Part shown: one piece after another, positions 14,872-27,193 of the stretch
Numbering within the stretch: position 1 is the stretch's first letter
Layout of the letters: the number at the start of each line of letters is the position of its first letter
Notes under the pieces: model-generated
Database searches by the model: none
Told to the model about the DNA's origin: nothing
Seen by the model: only the letters and a program-made list of their open reading frames with translations
Position numbers and translations under genes: made by a program
Assembly (NCBI RefSeq): GCF_037975245.1
Contig: NC_092575.1
Coordinates: 8,090,001-8,154,000, forward strand
Length of the DNA stretch: 64,000 nt
Source: Apostichopus japonicus
Lineage: Eukaryota; Echinodermata; Holothuroidea; Aspidochirotida; Stichopodidae
Direction of reading: 5' to 3'

Positions 14872-15050
14872 TTCGAGATCCGGCTTTAGGAATCACCAAT
14901 GATTTCGAGTTGGTTAGCATCATCTTTGATCTCTAGAGTAAGGTAAAATATGTCACCAAAACAGAACTAGTATTGTTCGATACAGGTGACAAACGCCTAC
15001 AGTGGAATTACGACCTTCCTTACCGGTTTCGAACCTCTGGACATACAATC
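14872..15050 (+). pseudogene. Decayed coding fragment inside the inverted-repeat element
   Basis: In one frame this reads RDPALGITNDFELVSI, then FDL, a TAG stop at 14934-14936, and later LVLFDTGDKRLQWNYDL and FRTSGHTI. The frame at 41140-41304 (minus) reads RDPAVGFTNDFELVSI, LALFDTGGKILQWNNDRP and FRTSGETI at matching positions. The present copy has a net 15-base in-frame insertion relative to the other and one stop. Both copies end their similarity at the same ACAATCA. I do not recognise the protein family. The simplest reading is coding sequence captured by the transposable element, followed by decay. Confidence 0.55.
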
Positions 15051-15051
15051 A

Positions 15052-15123
15052 GCGTCCATAGCCTAGTGGTTAGGGTGTCCGCATATAAAGCGGGAGGCCC
15101 GGGTTCGAACCCCGGTGGAGGCT
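15052..15123 (+). tRNA. tRNA-like cloverleaf (anticodon ATA), probably not a functional gene
   Basis: The 72 bases fold as a tRNA. The acceptor strands GCGTCCA and TGGAGGC have one mismatch. The A box TAGCCTAGTGG is good, the anticodon stem TCCGC/GCGGG encloses the loop ATATAAA, and the T arm CCGGG-TTCGAAC-CCCGG is perfect. The anticodon ATA would read a tyrosine codon, but eukaryotic tyrosine tRNAs use GTA and carry an intron, so this is not a normal tRNA-Tyr. It lies wholly inside an inverted-repeat element, one base from the right terminal repeat. I infer a tRNA-derived module with an intact internal promoter and not a translation tRNA. Confidence 0.5.
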
Positions 15124-15165
15124 GGAAGTTTTTTCACCGTTCTTGATTCTCCAACTCATTACTCG

Positions 15166-15410
15166 TGGAGTGTTAGCTCAGTGGTTAACACCGGTGCCTT
15201 TCAATCATAAGGTCCCCGGTTCGAGTCACTCCCAGATTAATGTATGTCGTCCAGTTACAGGGTTGTTGACAATTAACAATTCATAATCATGGACGTTAAA
15301 TATGAATGTGAGAGACTGACTTCGGTCAGCTTGCGGCTTTGATAAGCCAATTAGGCTTCTTCGCGAGTTCCTGCTTGCAGGAGGATCTAATATACATTAC
15401 GATTTCAATT
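15166..15410 (+). mobile_element. tRNA-derived SINE
   Basis: The head (15166-15233) has an A box TTAGCTCAGTGG and a B box GGTTCGAGTC, and its first and last seven bases pair at six positions, as in a degenerate tRNA. The body carries three compact hairpins: CTGAC-TTCG-GTCAG at 15316-15329, GGCTT-TGAT-AAGCC at 15335-15348, and TCCTGC-TT-GCAGGA at 15369-15382. A simple-sequence tail follows. RNA polymerase III head, structured body and repeat tail together match SINE architecture. It begins only a few bases after the right end of the neighbouring inverted-repeat element. No second copy is present in the window, so the family itself needs a genome search. Confidence 0.65.
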
Positions 15411-15417
15411 ATATATA

Positions 15418-15468
<51 letters not shown>

Positions 15469-15469
15469 G

Positions 15470-15560
<91 letters not shown>

Positions 15561-15561
15561 G
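15405..15561. repeat. (TA)n / (TATG)n / (ATGTAT)n microsatellite, SINE tail
   Basis: Short TA repeats lead into about 90 bases of ATGTAT hexamer repeats, with one variant ATGTGT, and then about 55 bases of mostly pure TA. The position directly after the SINE body fits a repeat tail that has expanded. A 77-codon frame that reads YVYVYV and IYIYIY is only this array translated. Confidence 0.95.
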
Positions 15562-18099
15562 AACATGAATAAGTGGTGATTATTTCATGGATACATTCAG
15601 TATTCTCCTTTTTTACATAGCTTCCATTACCTCAGTGTATTGGTTAGTGCGATGGTGAGTCTACGCTAATCCGTCTTCTACATCTCGTCAGTTCTTCATG
15701 TTATTATATCTTTCTCTCTGCCTTTCCCTGGGATAATGACAGCTTTTCTGAGAGCATTTTCCTGTTTGAGAAGGAACGTCTGTCCCGGCTTTCTGACTTT
15801 TACATATAGAGACAAGCTCCCAGCCCTGCTAGTAAAGGCAATATTAATTTAGGGTGATAGTGAATTCACAAAGAGCAATACTAACTTATCCCTCGTAGAA
15901 GCTCTGAACAAATAACATGATTTCTTTTCAAGTAGTCTATGCCTCTTTAATTTTTTATTTCCAATGCCATTTATCAAGCTGACATATTTAGTCCAAGAGA
16001 AATAGGAGTTAGCGTTTTATCGTGACGGTTTCTGAATGACTTCAAACAAAGTGACTTGACGAAAACTGCTCTTGGCAGAAGAAGAAAGACAAGCGGAGGA
16101 TAGAGGGGGGGGGGGGAGCAACACGATTCTCCATAGTGAACATTTTCGTTTCCATCAACGGGGTCAAAGAAAATTAGAAAATCGATAAAGTTGGTTAGAA
16201 TATCAAGATAAGATCAAAAGAATATACAATTGAGGCCAATATATGATATTTTTTTACGTGAGTGTAAGGAAAACATAAAGTATAAAGGCCTTCTGCATGA
16301 TTAAAATATGCAACGTGAGAGAGAAATAGTTTATAGTTGTCAGCATCGGTGAAATTTTGAGAAAATGATTAAAATTATAACTCAAACCAGAAAACAAACG
16401 TTTAGTGCTTGTCGATGCCTAAGCAAATCCATAGTGTGGTAAGCCATACATGTTAATATACATAAACTTGTGCACACCAATATGAAGAGGATTATCTATT
16501 GACTAATGTAGCAACATATATAGAAAGGTATCAGGAAATCAGTTATTATGTTGACGAAGCATCAACCTTTTAATTCACCGGTAAGGAGTTTACAGTGTAG
16601 AAGTTTTATTCCAATTCCTATGTGAAATATACCGTAGACACATAGATTGTATGATTACAAGGAAACTTTCTGTTTCAAGTTTGAGCTTGCAAATCCTTTT
16701 AAGATATGTTATTATAGACTGAGAGCTCTACATGACAGTATTTAAATGCACTGTGAAATAATTTGACAACTTACAAATCATCTGGTATAATTAACAAAAC
16801 AAATTGCCAATTTGAGACCAATTGAGATACCTTTTGACCCCTTGAGCTAATTTCCACCATTTGAGATAACATGTTGACCCTTGAAGTTCAGAGGGTGAAA
16901 CTGATTAACAGGCCACTTGAATGTGTTTAAAGCAATACTACATATCAACTGTCCTTGAACATTCCTAGATGACTTTATGTTCTGTTAAAGACTTGATATA
17001 TGATAAATGGTTAAAAGGCGTACAGCACCAGAGAAATAAATAATTAAATAACAGAATTAAATAACCGGTTATTATTAGTATGTTCATCCATCCTTTGGTT
17101 ATTATATCTTTCTTTAGCTATAAGCAATGAATCATAGCTAAACATGCTATAATCACATATCGGAAAGTTGAATAATGTATTATGCAAGATAGTAACATTT
17201 GATTACCAAGGCACAAATATGAAACACATATTCACTCATCTTTAAAGAGATATGTCGCTTGCAGGCTGAAGTTGACTTCTGAACAGAATTGTAAGAAATT
17301 TCTGCATCTTTATCATCAAAGCTATATCATTTCATATTTTGTTGTGGTGATTGTTTGAGTTTTTGAAATTTGGTAAATGCATGCATCTGGCAATCGTAGC
17401 AGAGTGGATCATGTCGTCATGGCAATTGACCTGTATGTTTTCTTGAGTTTCCTTATATCTACAGAGAAAAATAATATTTCAATAAAAGAAGTTTCATTTT
17501 GAGTGATTGTAAATACAAAGCTGATTGGCTGCTAAGAAAATGTTCCAAAAGGTGTCAAACTTCATAAAGTAAATCCTCACCCAAATCATCCAAAGATAAC
17601 ATTATAATAGGAGAGTAAATCTTCTGCCATGAACTCTAGAAGTCTCCTCCTTGTGGTTTATGATGTCCAAAATTATCCAAAGATCACATTATTGATATTG
17701 ATATCACATTCTTGATTGATATCACATTATTGATATCACATTATTGAAAATATTTACAACTTCCTTCACATGTATGCGGTTAAATATTAGATTTAATGAT
17801 ATCATGTCTACAATCTCAGCTCATCATCAGAACATCACTGGTAGTTTGTATTTAAAGAAATAAGAATATTAAATATTGAACGTTCCTTCCTTCTTCTTTT
17901 TTTTTTGCCTGCCACATCTACGGTAGATTTTCGCCATATTCTACCACACTGAAACATGTTATACACAGTGTTTAATGTTTTAGTCAAAATATGAACATGG
18001 TTTTCAATAAGTTTGGTTTCTTGATATAAACACGTAAGATCAAATTTCATGTTGAATTAGACAGTGGTCTAGCCTAAGTTTTCAAAATGTCTGAACATG
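15562..18099. other. Unassigned sequence
   Basis: No supportable gene. A G homopolymer of about 12 bases lies near 16108. At 17693-17746 a short tandem of TTGATATCACATTA-type units occurs. The rest is unremarkable AT-rich sequence. Confidence 0.55.
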
Positions 18100-18620
18100 A
18101 AGGGCTCGAGACTTCGACGTTTTATGTTTATTTCGACTATTCAACTCGAATGTTAAAGTTGGTTTCGAGATTATGATGGTTTATCATCAATTCTGACGTT
18201 TTATGTCGAAATTTCGGTCCCAATTCACATGTTTTTTTCTGGAAAAATTGGCGTTTTACTGCCCAATTTATACTTTCACAGAACTTTACATATTATCACG
18301 TGATTTGCAGTTTCATCACGAAAATTAAGATCTTTTACCAATAAATTGCGATATTTTTACCTCTAATTTTGACGTTTTATCTTAGTATTTTAAAATTTTA
18401 CCTCGTATAGTTTGCAGTTTCATCTCGAAAATGAGATATTTTACCAATAAATGGCGATCGGATATTAAATCTTGAATGTTGACGTCTTATCTCGAAATTT
18501 CGACGCTGTTTCCCAAAATGTTTGATTTTTTTTCTCGGAATTTTCATCTTTCATCCATAACTTCGAAGTTTTATGTCGAATTGTTGACATGTTCCTCGCA
18601 AGTTTTCTTTTCTTGAAGTT
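18100..18620. repeat. Degenerate tandem array of about 24-25 bp units
   Basis: Units related to TTTTATCTCGAAATTTCGACG recur about twenty times with heavy divergence. An internal higher-order duplication is visible: TTTGCAGTTTCATC at about 18305 and again at about 18412, each followed by ACGAAAA/TCGAAAA, TTTTACCAATAAAT and GCGAT. Each unit contains the near-palindrome TCGAAATTTCGA, so the array can fold locally on itself. Such arrays occur inside non-autonomous transposons in invertebrates, but I found no terminal repeats here. Confidence 0.7.
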
Positions 18621-20150
18621 TAACATACTAATTAATATTTCGATGGATTATAAGAGTTTCCGTATAATGCACGCCGATGACTTGATTTTGGTTTTGTTGA
18701 TAGCGAGGTGTGAGCATTCATGACGCTTGAGCTGAAATATAAAGTTAACTTACTGAGAGAGACGCTCTATAGTAACGCATTACTAAACTGAGAGCAAACA
18801 AATTACATCCAAAGCTTTATATTGTCTGGTTGTACTTATACAAGAAAATACCGGGTTTGACTGAAGGAAACATATTAAGTTCGAATATCAATACATATTT
18901 ATGCATTTGAAAAGTGCTAAGCGGACATGAAGAAGATGGATTGGTTTGTCCGACCAGTAAATGCAAAGAAGGAATTCCGTCTATATATATTAAACTACGA
19001 TTAATAGCGAAGTGAACCATTCACGTATAATGTTTTTACATATATTTGTTTTAGACTATTAATGAAAGCTCTGAATTCCAAGTTGTAGATATGTGATTTC
19101 GGTGATGCGCAATGACTCCAGTACAGTTTCTCACTTGATGGGAGGATGGTATATTACATGTTAATGATATGCAAGGAAGGATTATACCATCCGATAGTAG
19201 GGAGCATGTATTATATAGGAGGTATTGAATGTATATATTCTACTTCAATATGAGTCTCATACCAAGACATGAATTAAACGGGTCAATATAGGTTCCTGTA
19301 CTAAAATTCCATGTACGTTGTCAGAGAATACCATTATTGTTTTTATAGCAGATGACAGAAAGTACACACATTCCAAAATCTGGATAAACGTTGCCGAGGA
19401 ATATGTAGAGTTCGCTGTGATCGGCTTCTTCCCTTTGCGTTTTGACTGTGGCATCTATATCCTCTTACACGTTATAACGAAAATCAATCAAGCATTTTAG
19501 CTGATCAACAGTCTTTCTATAACTTGTTTTGACAGTAACATTTCAGTACAGTCTGTTATGCCCCTAGTTTGTCTGATTAAAGTTTGATGGAGAGTCTTAC
19601 ATTATAGTTGACGTATGTGTGCATGGACTCGTGGCTGAAAGGTCACAGAGTGACTTACTTCTCCCAGATTTAGAGCCAAATCTTCTTAGAGTGTGATTTA
19701 ATAAAGTTGTCCCAAGATAGTCGTGATGAGGTCCTTTCATGACATATCTAGGAATGACTGTCTCTGAGAATACAGTAAATTCAATATGATCAATGCAAAC
19801 ACAAGCTGGCATTACGTCACAACCCATTTGCGTGTATATACTGTTTCTAGAAGGGATTGCTAATTACAGAAATATTTTAACACATATACGTTTGGAGAAG
19901 TAACTTTGGGTCATATAACTTGTGAGGGCTTCGAAGCTTTATGAGCTGCAAGCTATCAGAAATGTTGGTTTATCGGCCTACATGACCCACACTTCCAGTG
20001 GTATAATTTTGTTATTTGAAAAGTTAAAAACAACAGGAACTACCGGTATATTGCAACATTAGTTGATATCATTTTATAATGTTGGCAAACTGGCATAACT
20101 TGCAACTGTACCTTGTAGGAATCTTCAGAGTTTGTTGTTTAACCAACTAT

Positions 20151-20186
20151 TAATCCCTAATAATCCCTAATAATCCCTAATAATCC
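20151..20186. repeat. TAATCCCTAA decamer tandem repeat, 3.6 copies
   Basis: The 10-base unit TAATCCCTAA is repeated perfectly three times and then partly. It contains CCCTAA, the complement of the animal telomere unit, with extra bases between blocks. It is too short and of the wrong period to be telomeric DNA; a chance or slippage origin is adequate. Confidence 0.85.
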
Positions 20187-21564
20187 GTGTGATTGTGTCG
20201 GACATACAATTGTTTCGAATGGAATAACTTGACTTATTATATAAAGCCTATTAAGCAGATATTTTATCCTGCCAAGTCATAAAGTCACTTGGCAACTTCT
20301 CTTATCAGCTATACTACAAAACTATATATCCGCCTGACCTCTATATAGGCTACATACTATAGTACTGTTCCAAAGAAGTGATTGCGTGAGGGATCTCCTT
20401 CATGCTCTCTATGTGTAGTATGACTTAAGCTTTCTTAATAAACTCTTAATGTTGAACATCTCATTGACTTTTCCAGCGTTTATCCCTGATGTGACCGAAA
20501 ATCCTACAGGACGTACTCTATAAATCATGGGACTTTACCGATATTACCCAAGCGTCTTTCATTTCACCGAAAATCAATTTTCGTAAATCCTAAACCAGAA
20601 AATTGGATCATTGATCAAATGTTATTGAGTCGTGTCTCTATCCTGAAGGGAACAGTTGTAAATTTGGGTCATTTTAAATTTTCTAGCTTCGGGAAGCAGT
20701 TATAAGATATTATAGTTTATCACTTTGGGAGCATTCACACCTGAAAGAAGCGAATAACGAGGCAGGGACTGAAGTAGTTACTTTCCAAACATTTGCAATG
20801 TGGTGTGGCCTTTCAATTTTACAGCGTGATTAAAGCTATATGACTATTACTGAAACAGATATGCAACCAGGGAGCCGAAAACCAATGAATATTATATTCA
20901 CACTGACGTTACAGTAGTATTTCCAGTTAAAAATTATGAACAGATGTAAAGTCGATCCCTCCAAAATGAACAGTGACGTGTAATAATCACTGCCTAAGTT
21001 GGTTATAAGGAAAACAAATCTGTTAGGGAGATATCCTAGTCCAAACGTCGTGTCTGGCGGATGTCAATTTGTAAATCTGTGATGTCATAGTACCACTAGA
21101 ATAGAAAATCTTGCAATCCCATCTTTAGGTCATGTTTAAACGCTGAGCCTTTCCAACTCAATTCAGAAAACAAACAATGTGATATCTCTAAATTGGAATA
21201 AGATTTCTCTCTACTATTTGGGGAATTTTTCATGACAGTAACCTTATTCACATTTACCAATGTGTTTCTTGGCTAATTTGTAGTATATTTGCGTACAAAT
21301 CATGGTGCTATTACTGTTTGTTCACAAGTTTATAGAGTGACATAAGCTGAGGAAAGCGGGATATTCACTTCATTTTGTTACCATCAACTGTTTGCTTTGC
21401 ATCAGTCATTGTAAACAGTATAAGTTAACGTCAACTTAAACCACCCTATACTCTTACAATTCAATATGACGTTAAACCTTGTGATAATATCTTGTTTAAG
21501 TTCACAATAACTGAAACTTATAAAGACAAGATAAAACATGGTAATGATTTATCTAAATTTACCT

Positions 21565-21660
21565 TTCTAAATTAAATAAGATAAGATAATATCTTTATAT
21601 CCTCACATACCGATAACACGGTTTACAATGCAATTACAAATTCATCAAGGAGATAAGTGG
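21565..21660 (-). mobile_element. Possible LINE 3' end with TTATC tail
   Basis: On the minus strand this region reads GCATTGTAAACCGTGTTATC, then a segment with ATAAAGATATTATC, then TTATCTTATTT. An ATAAAG-like signal followed by short TTATC repeats resembles the tail of CR1/L2-type LINEs, in the same orientation as the 1.3-2.1 kb remnant. There is no coding sequence and the match is by texture only. Confidence 0.25.
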
Positions 21661-24600
21661 TGTTGGATGTAATCCACGGACGATCTGTAGTTGTATATGA
21701 ATATGTTTCGGTTGAATTGTTGGAATTTCTAAATTAATGTCATAACAATATAACAAAACTCCTGTAGTAGTATGGTAAACAAGCTGCATGACCAAACGCA
21801 AAACGATGCTTTAAAAACTGTAAAACGTAAAATTAACATATTTTATAATGCGATTGTGATATGTGCGTGTTTTCAGTTGTAATTTTACCGTATCAATTAT
21901 AACCGTCATTCTTATACCGTATATACCAATGCAGCATCAATGAAGAATTCAAATGTATGGTTCATTATATGTAACTAAAGTGTTTACCGTAGTGACGCTG
22001 TCACGATTGATCGCCAACGTACAGAATATTATAACAGTATTGTTGGTTCCTAATGCCCAAACATATGCTAACGGCGATTTTGCGTAAAATTGCCGTACTT
22101 TAAAATTTGAGGTTTGTTGCCTTCTGTAATGTTCGTACCCTCAAAATCCTCATATAACAGCTCTCTTTTCTAAGTACTTAAAAAATAGTTTTCAAAGATA
22201 TAATACACAAATCAGATAAGCTCAAATACGAGTGATTTTGTTAAGTTAGCGTACAGGGTCATCGGTTTTCATACTTCGTACACACTTCGAACCATGAGTA
22301 TTATATAGCTTGCAGATAACACTCGACGTATTAAACATTGTAATCACAAAACCTTAAGGATTCACATTCATAAGATGAATAAACAGATAGCCGTGTTACC
22401 TTGCAACAAGCTTCTTTTTATAGCTTTGCCTGTAATATCAGTAAGTGACACATCGGTAACGGAATCACATATACAGGCATAACCGATGCCTTAGAGTGCC
22501 ACTCTAGGCTACTTTCCCATGACTATTTTCAAACCTGTGCATGGCAAAGCTGTTCTTAAACCGACGTTTCTGTGATTCACGTTACTGGCGGGCAATCTTG
22601 TCATCACGTATTGTGTTTCCTTGTGTGTGATGACCTAAATACAAACTCGATTATCATATTCCCAGCCAAACCATGTATTCCATCACTCCTTTTATCGCCA
22701 ATAGCCTCGCATTTAAATCTCTGCTCATTTCAGTTACCGTTATCGGCAGTCACTTATTGAAACGCACAGTAAGGTCTATGTTTTCTTCTTATTATTATTA
22801 TTTTTTGCTTTAGAAGTAACGTAGATTTTATTCTTGGTCAAGGTCTTCGTACATAATGGAGATTGGGCACATGTGTGCTGACAGTATTAGTAATACATAC
22901 AGTCAAATGACATCTTAACATTATTAGATTTATAGTTTGCGGAACATACTGGATTATTCATTCACTACTCGACCGTTCGTCGTCTTCGAGGACTAAACTT
23001 TTATTGCACGTTTGTTTTCTTTAGATATTCGCTAATTAATAAATACATCACACAACAAACCCTTACAAATATCTGTCCGCACGTATCATCCCTTCTTTTC
23101 TTAATTTTTTTTCTCAGGTTTGTATTATAGAGGCATGCATATTCAAGTATAATTCATAATATATGCACATGCTATCCAATGAATAGGACAAATAGATCTC
23201 AAGGAGTGAAGCATCCCGTGTGTTCTCCACGCCCCGCCTCATTTGTAAATCTTGACCTCTTACGTAATTAAGGTATTCACCTTTACTCATGGAATGTGAT
23301 TTTTCAAATCAAAGCAATACGGTACTTCTATTGGTTTTATTTGTGTGTACAATTATTTCGTACTTAAAGTTTGCCCCACAAGCTTTATCATTAACATTAT
23401 AATTTAACACTTATTGATATATGTCGCTATCACTTTCTAATTACACAGATTAATGTTTTAAATAAGTAAACACAGCCATAGTATTTAGATAATCTTATAT
23501 AAATATATGCCTATGTGGATATATGACATATATTCAAGTAATGGGAAAAAATTCACCCTTGTGCATTCGTCGTAACACAATATAACATACCTACCAATGT
23601 GCACCAATAGATTTTACCAATACATGCTACATATTGCCTTGTATATGTATATTTATGTCCACTACCGGTAACTTTTATTGTGACTATGTACCTCTATGTA
23701 TTGTTCAGCACAAAATACATCCATATTAATTCATACTGCAGTACACACAGATACAGCTATAAACAGCTATATAAACAATTTTGTTGACAGCTGTATATAC
23801 ACATTTCACAAATTTAAACCATGGAGTTTCATAGTTTACCTTATGAGAATCCGTACCACTTATATGACTATCTCGGCCTTGGTTTAAGTTAATACTACAA
23901 ACGTGTGACAAACGATTAAGATCTTATAATGTTAAAATTCCGATACATCTTCGGATGCACTGTCATCAAACACAAAGTCACGTGATATATAATATTTTGC
24001 TTCCTTCTTGCACGAGAACCAAAGATTTCGGTTTCCATGCATCCAATTGAACCTCCTTTCGGAACGAAAGGAATAATTTACAGAGAAGGATGTGGATATT
24101 CACCATATATACACGTACTAAGGAAGACGTATAAGTAGCAACTGAACCCACTAAGTGTTATCGAATGCATCAGATATGGACATGGTTTAATCTTTTAATT
24201 GTAGCAAAACAATCTCCCTCATGAGGCCAAAGATTAGCAAATTCAATCGGATCGTTTTATCTTCATCTCCCTATCTTCGAGTAGCCGCGGCAAAGATGTT
24301 GCTGATCCAGTTTCGGGCCCGTAATGGGGAAACTATTCATATTGTACAGAGACCCCAGGGAGAATCAGCAAGTCGCATGTAACCATAAAATATTGGTAAA
24401 ATTCTGTGAACATTTATGTTAATGAATTCAATCACAAACTAAGCTCGACACAGTTAAGTCGGTCTAATGGTTTCATGTTTGCCAAATAAATAGTGGTAAA
24501 TATATGTACATATGTGGAACTATTAGGAAACCTATACGCGGAGTGATGAGCTTAGGTTTAAATCGGGGTATTTGAAATTCAGTAATCGAATGACATCACT

Positions 24601-25271
24601 GCCCTAGTTTCAGCTGCATGGGTAAGCGAGTCCAATAGTTGAAATAATTGGGCTAAACAGTCATTAAATTCGGTTTTCATAGCTTTGTCTTGTCCGTGTA
24701 TAACTGAGGAGGATGAAGTGATTCTGTATCGCTAACTTATTGTCTGTAAAATATTCATGACAAGCACTAATAACCATTCGCGACTCACAACGGATTTATT
24801 AAGCTGAGGTCAAGACCTGGTTTGAGTGAGCTCAATACCAAACCAATTACTGAAATTCCACCTCTCTGCTTCCTCCCTTCCATGTCAGGCGTAAATGAGA
24901 TGCACGTTTATTTGTTTTGTCATTTACTAATTTGTGTATACATATTTTGATTACATTACTAATTACCATGACTTCACATCATTAGTTTCATGTAAACAAT
25001 TAAATCGAAAGAAGAAAGCAAACTTTTGTTTGCGCAACTGGCGTCTGTCTCAAACGTGTGTGCTCCGCATAGCATGAGAATAAGTTTGTTCCAAAGTATC
25101 AACGAACACAAAAGTTGAATGTGGGCTGCTGCTAATGTTATATATCGGTGTATATATATATATAGATATGTTATGTGTGTAATTAGTTAAAGGGGTATCC
25201 GTTCACTAACACTCTTTATAATGTCGCTCATGTATGTAAACTTCGAACTAAGTGAAAGAAGAGGGGTTGAT

Positions 25272-26110
25272 TTCTTCCTCCCATCTAGCTCTTCCTCCCA
25301 TCCAGCTCTTCCTCCCATCTAGCTCTTCCTCATATCTAGCTCTTCCTCCCATCTAGCTCTTCCTCCCATCTAGCTCTTCCTCCCATCTAGCTCTTCCTCC
25401 CATCTATCTCTTCCTCCCATCCAGCTCTTCCTCCCATCTAGCTCTTCCTCCCATCCAGCTATTCCTCTCATCTAGCTCTTCCTCCCATCTACCTCTTCCT
25501 CCCATCTAGCTCTTCCTCCCATCTATCTCTTCCTCCCATCCAGCTCTTCCTCCCATCTAGCTCTTCCTCCCATCTAGCTCTTCCTCATATCTAGCTCTTC
25601 CTCCCATCAAGCTCTTCCTCCCATCTAGCTCTTCCTCCCATCTAGCTCTTCCTCATATCTAGCTCTTCCTCCCATCCAGCTATTCCTCTCATCTAGCTCT
25701 TCCTCCCATCTACCTCTTCCTCCCATCTAGCTCTTCCTCCCATCTATCTCTTCCTCCCATCCAGCTCTTCCTCCCATCTAGCTCTTCCTCCCATCTAGCT
25801 CTTCCTCATATCTAGCTCTTCCTCCCATCAAGCTCTTCCTCCCATCTAGCTCTTCCTCTCATATAGCTATTCATCCCATCTAGCTCTTCTTCCCGTCTAG
25901 TTCTTCCTCCCATCTAGTTCTTTCGCCTATATAGCTCTACCTCCCATCTAGCTCTTCCTCCCAGCTAGCTCTTCCTCCCATCATAGCTCTTCCTCCAATC
26001 TAGCTATTCATCCCATCTAGCTCTTCCTCCCATCTAGCTCTTCCTTCCATCTAGCTCTTCCTTCCATCTAGCTCTTTCTCTCATCCAGCTCTTCCTCTCA
26101 TATAGCTCTA
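25272..26110. repeat. 17-bp minisatellite, about 49 copies
   Basis: The unit TAGCTCTTCCTCCCATC repeats with point variants (CCAGC, AAGC, CATATC, CTATCTC). The left two thirds are very regular, while the last 250 bases are more diverged. A block of 13 units (221 bp) starting at 25451 is duplicated from 25672 and stays matched for about 185 bases, including private variants such as AGCTATTCCTCTC. The plus strand is strongly pyrimidine-rich, so triplex-type structures are possible. No open frame of note crosses it. Confidence 0.95.
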
Positions 26111-27190
26111 CGTACTCGTATCTTTAATCATACGACGTAGTTTCCAATAATCACATTGCTTACGGTGACAGTTTTCTTTCATTCGAATAATTGATTGCAA
26201 TTGTTCGAATAATTGTTACGACTTTGTGGAACAAAAATGAAAAATATGTGTCATGGTGACAGCGTAATGTTATGTCTTTCGTACAGCATAACTCTTTGTC
26301 GTCGATAACACATGTAGCCGTTAGGATACTTAACCTGGAAATTGCTTGTGTTTAAGTTTCTAATTACACTTGTAAACGAGAGAATTAACATTGAAAACAA
26401 CAATTAATGTGAGAAACTTTGAAATCCTCGTTTTGTAGCCTACATATCAGTATTTCTCATATATTGTTTTATTAATAACATCATCATTGTATACAAGTTT
26501 TGTATGCAAACAGCAAGATGGTTGAATTATAGACCAAAGAATAGTTTCGAGCATTTTCTTAGTAAATCATACTTGAGATTATTGACACAGTCACAAACTT
26601 TTCGAGGGAGAAGTAGGCCTGCTTGATTCGGAATATAACCTTTCAATTTGACTGTTGTTCGAGCCAGCCTGTCAACTTCCTCTACGTGACATATCTATCT
26701 GTCAAGTCAGTTAAAATCCACGTACGTCATATATTATAGCAAACCCCACTCTTCATCAACGCCATATACTGCAGCAGCACATTATAACCTTTGATGCACT
26801 TCTGCCATCTAGCTCTGACTCAACCAAGTGGTCGTTGACTCTAAAAGATCGAAAAATTCAAATACATTATGATGAACCCGGCAAGAAAACATGTTTCCTC
26901 TCTTGGATCTGCTGCAAGGTTGTAAAGCTGAATATCAAACTATAAATGTGACATGAAAATAACTCGAATTCTACTCCAATCAATAATGAGGAGGATCGAT
27001 GGATTATATATGACCAGGACGAATGGGAAACGGCAAAGTGTTCATAACTCAGATATTCGTAATTAATAATAACCATGCTCCGTTGTGTGTCATATACAAA
27101 CGGATGAACTAACAGAGTACGATACAGGAGACATTTATAATCACAACTCCTCAATATTGACTAGATCATATATTGTAGATCAGTACTGTA
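26111..27190. other. Unassigned sequence
   Basis: Nothing supportable. Two overlapping opposite-strand frames of 79-95 codons at 26867-27324 lack recognisable motifs and partly run into the next satellite. Confidence 0.55.
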
Positions 27191-27193
27191 ACA

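Larger units (their letters stand above)
14839..15160. mobile_element. 320-bp inverted-repeat element (MITE) carrying coding and tRNA-like sequence
   Basis: A 34-base sequence at 14841-14874 (starting TGAGTTGGAAAATCAAGAAC) recurs in reverse complement at 15125-15158 with only two mismatches. TA lies just outside each end, allowing a TA target duplication as in Tc1/mariner-type MITEs. Between the repeats are two unrelated modules: 14872-15050, homologous to an exon-like frame at 41140-41304, and 15052-15123, a tRNA-like cloverleaf. The 3' half, from the anticodon loop through the right terminal repeat, recurs at 39960-40046, so it is a family and not a single accident. There is no transposase, so the element would be non-autonomous. 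Confidence 0.75.
18621..25271. other. Unassigned sequence
   Basis: No supportable gene in 6.6 kb. Two small items are listed separately: a telomere-like decamer repeat at 20151-20186 and a possible LINE 3' end near 21570-21650. All frames are below 80 codons and none carries a recognisable motif. Confidence 0.5.

Noticed and set aside
15339-15572. 77-codon frame reading YVYV/IYIY
   Set aside because: Translation of the SINE end and its microsatellite tail.
20151-20186. Interstitial telomere
   Set aside because: The period is 10, not 6, and only 3.6 copies are present.
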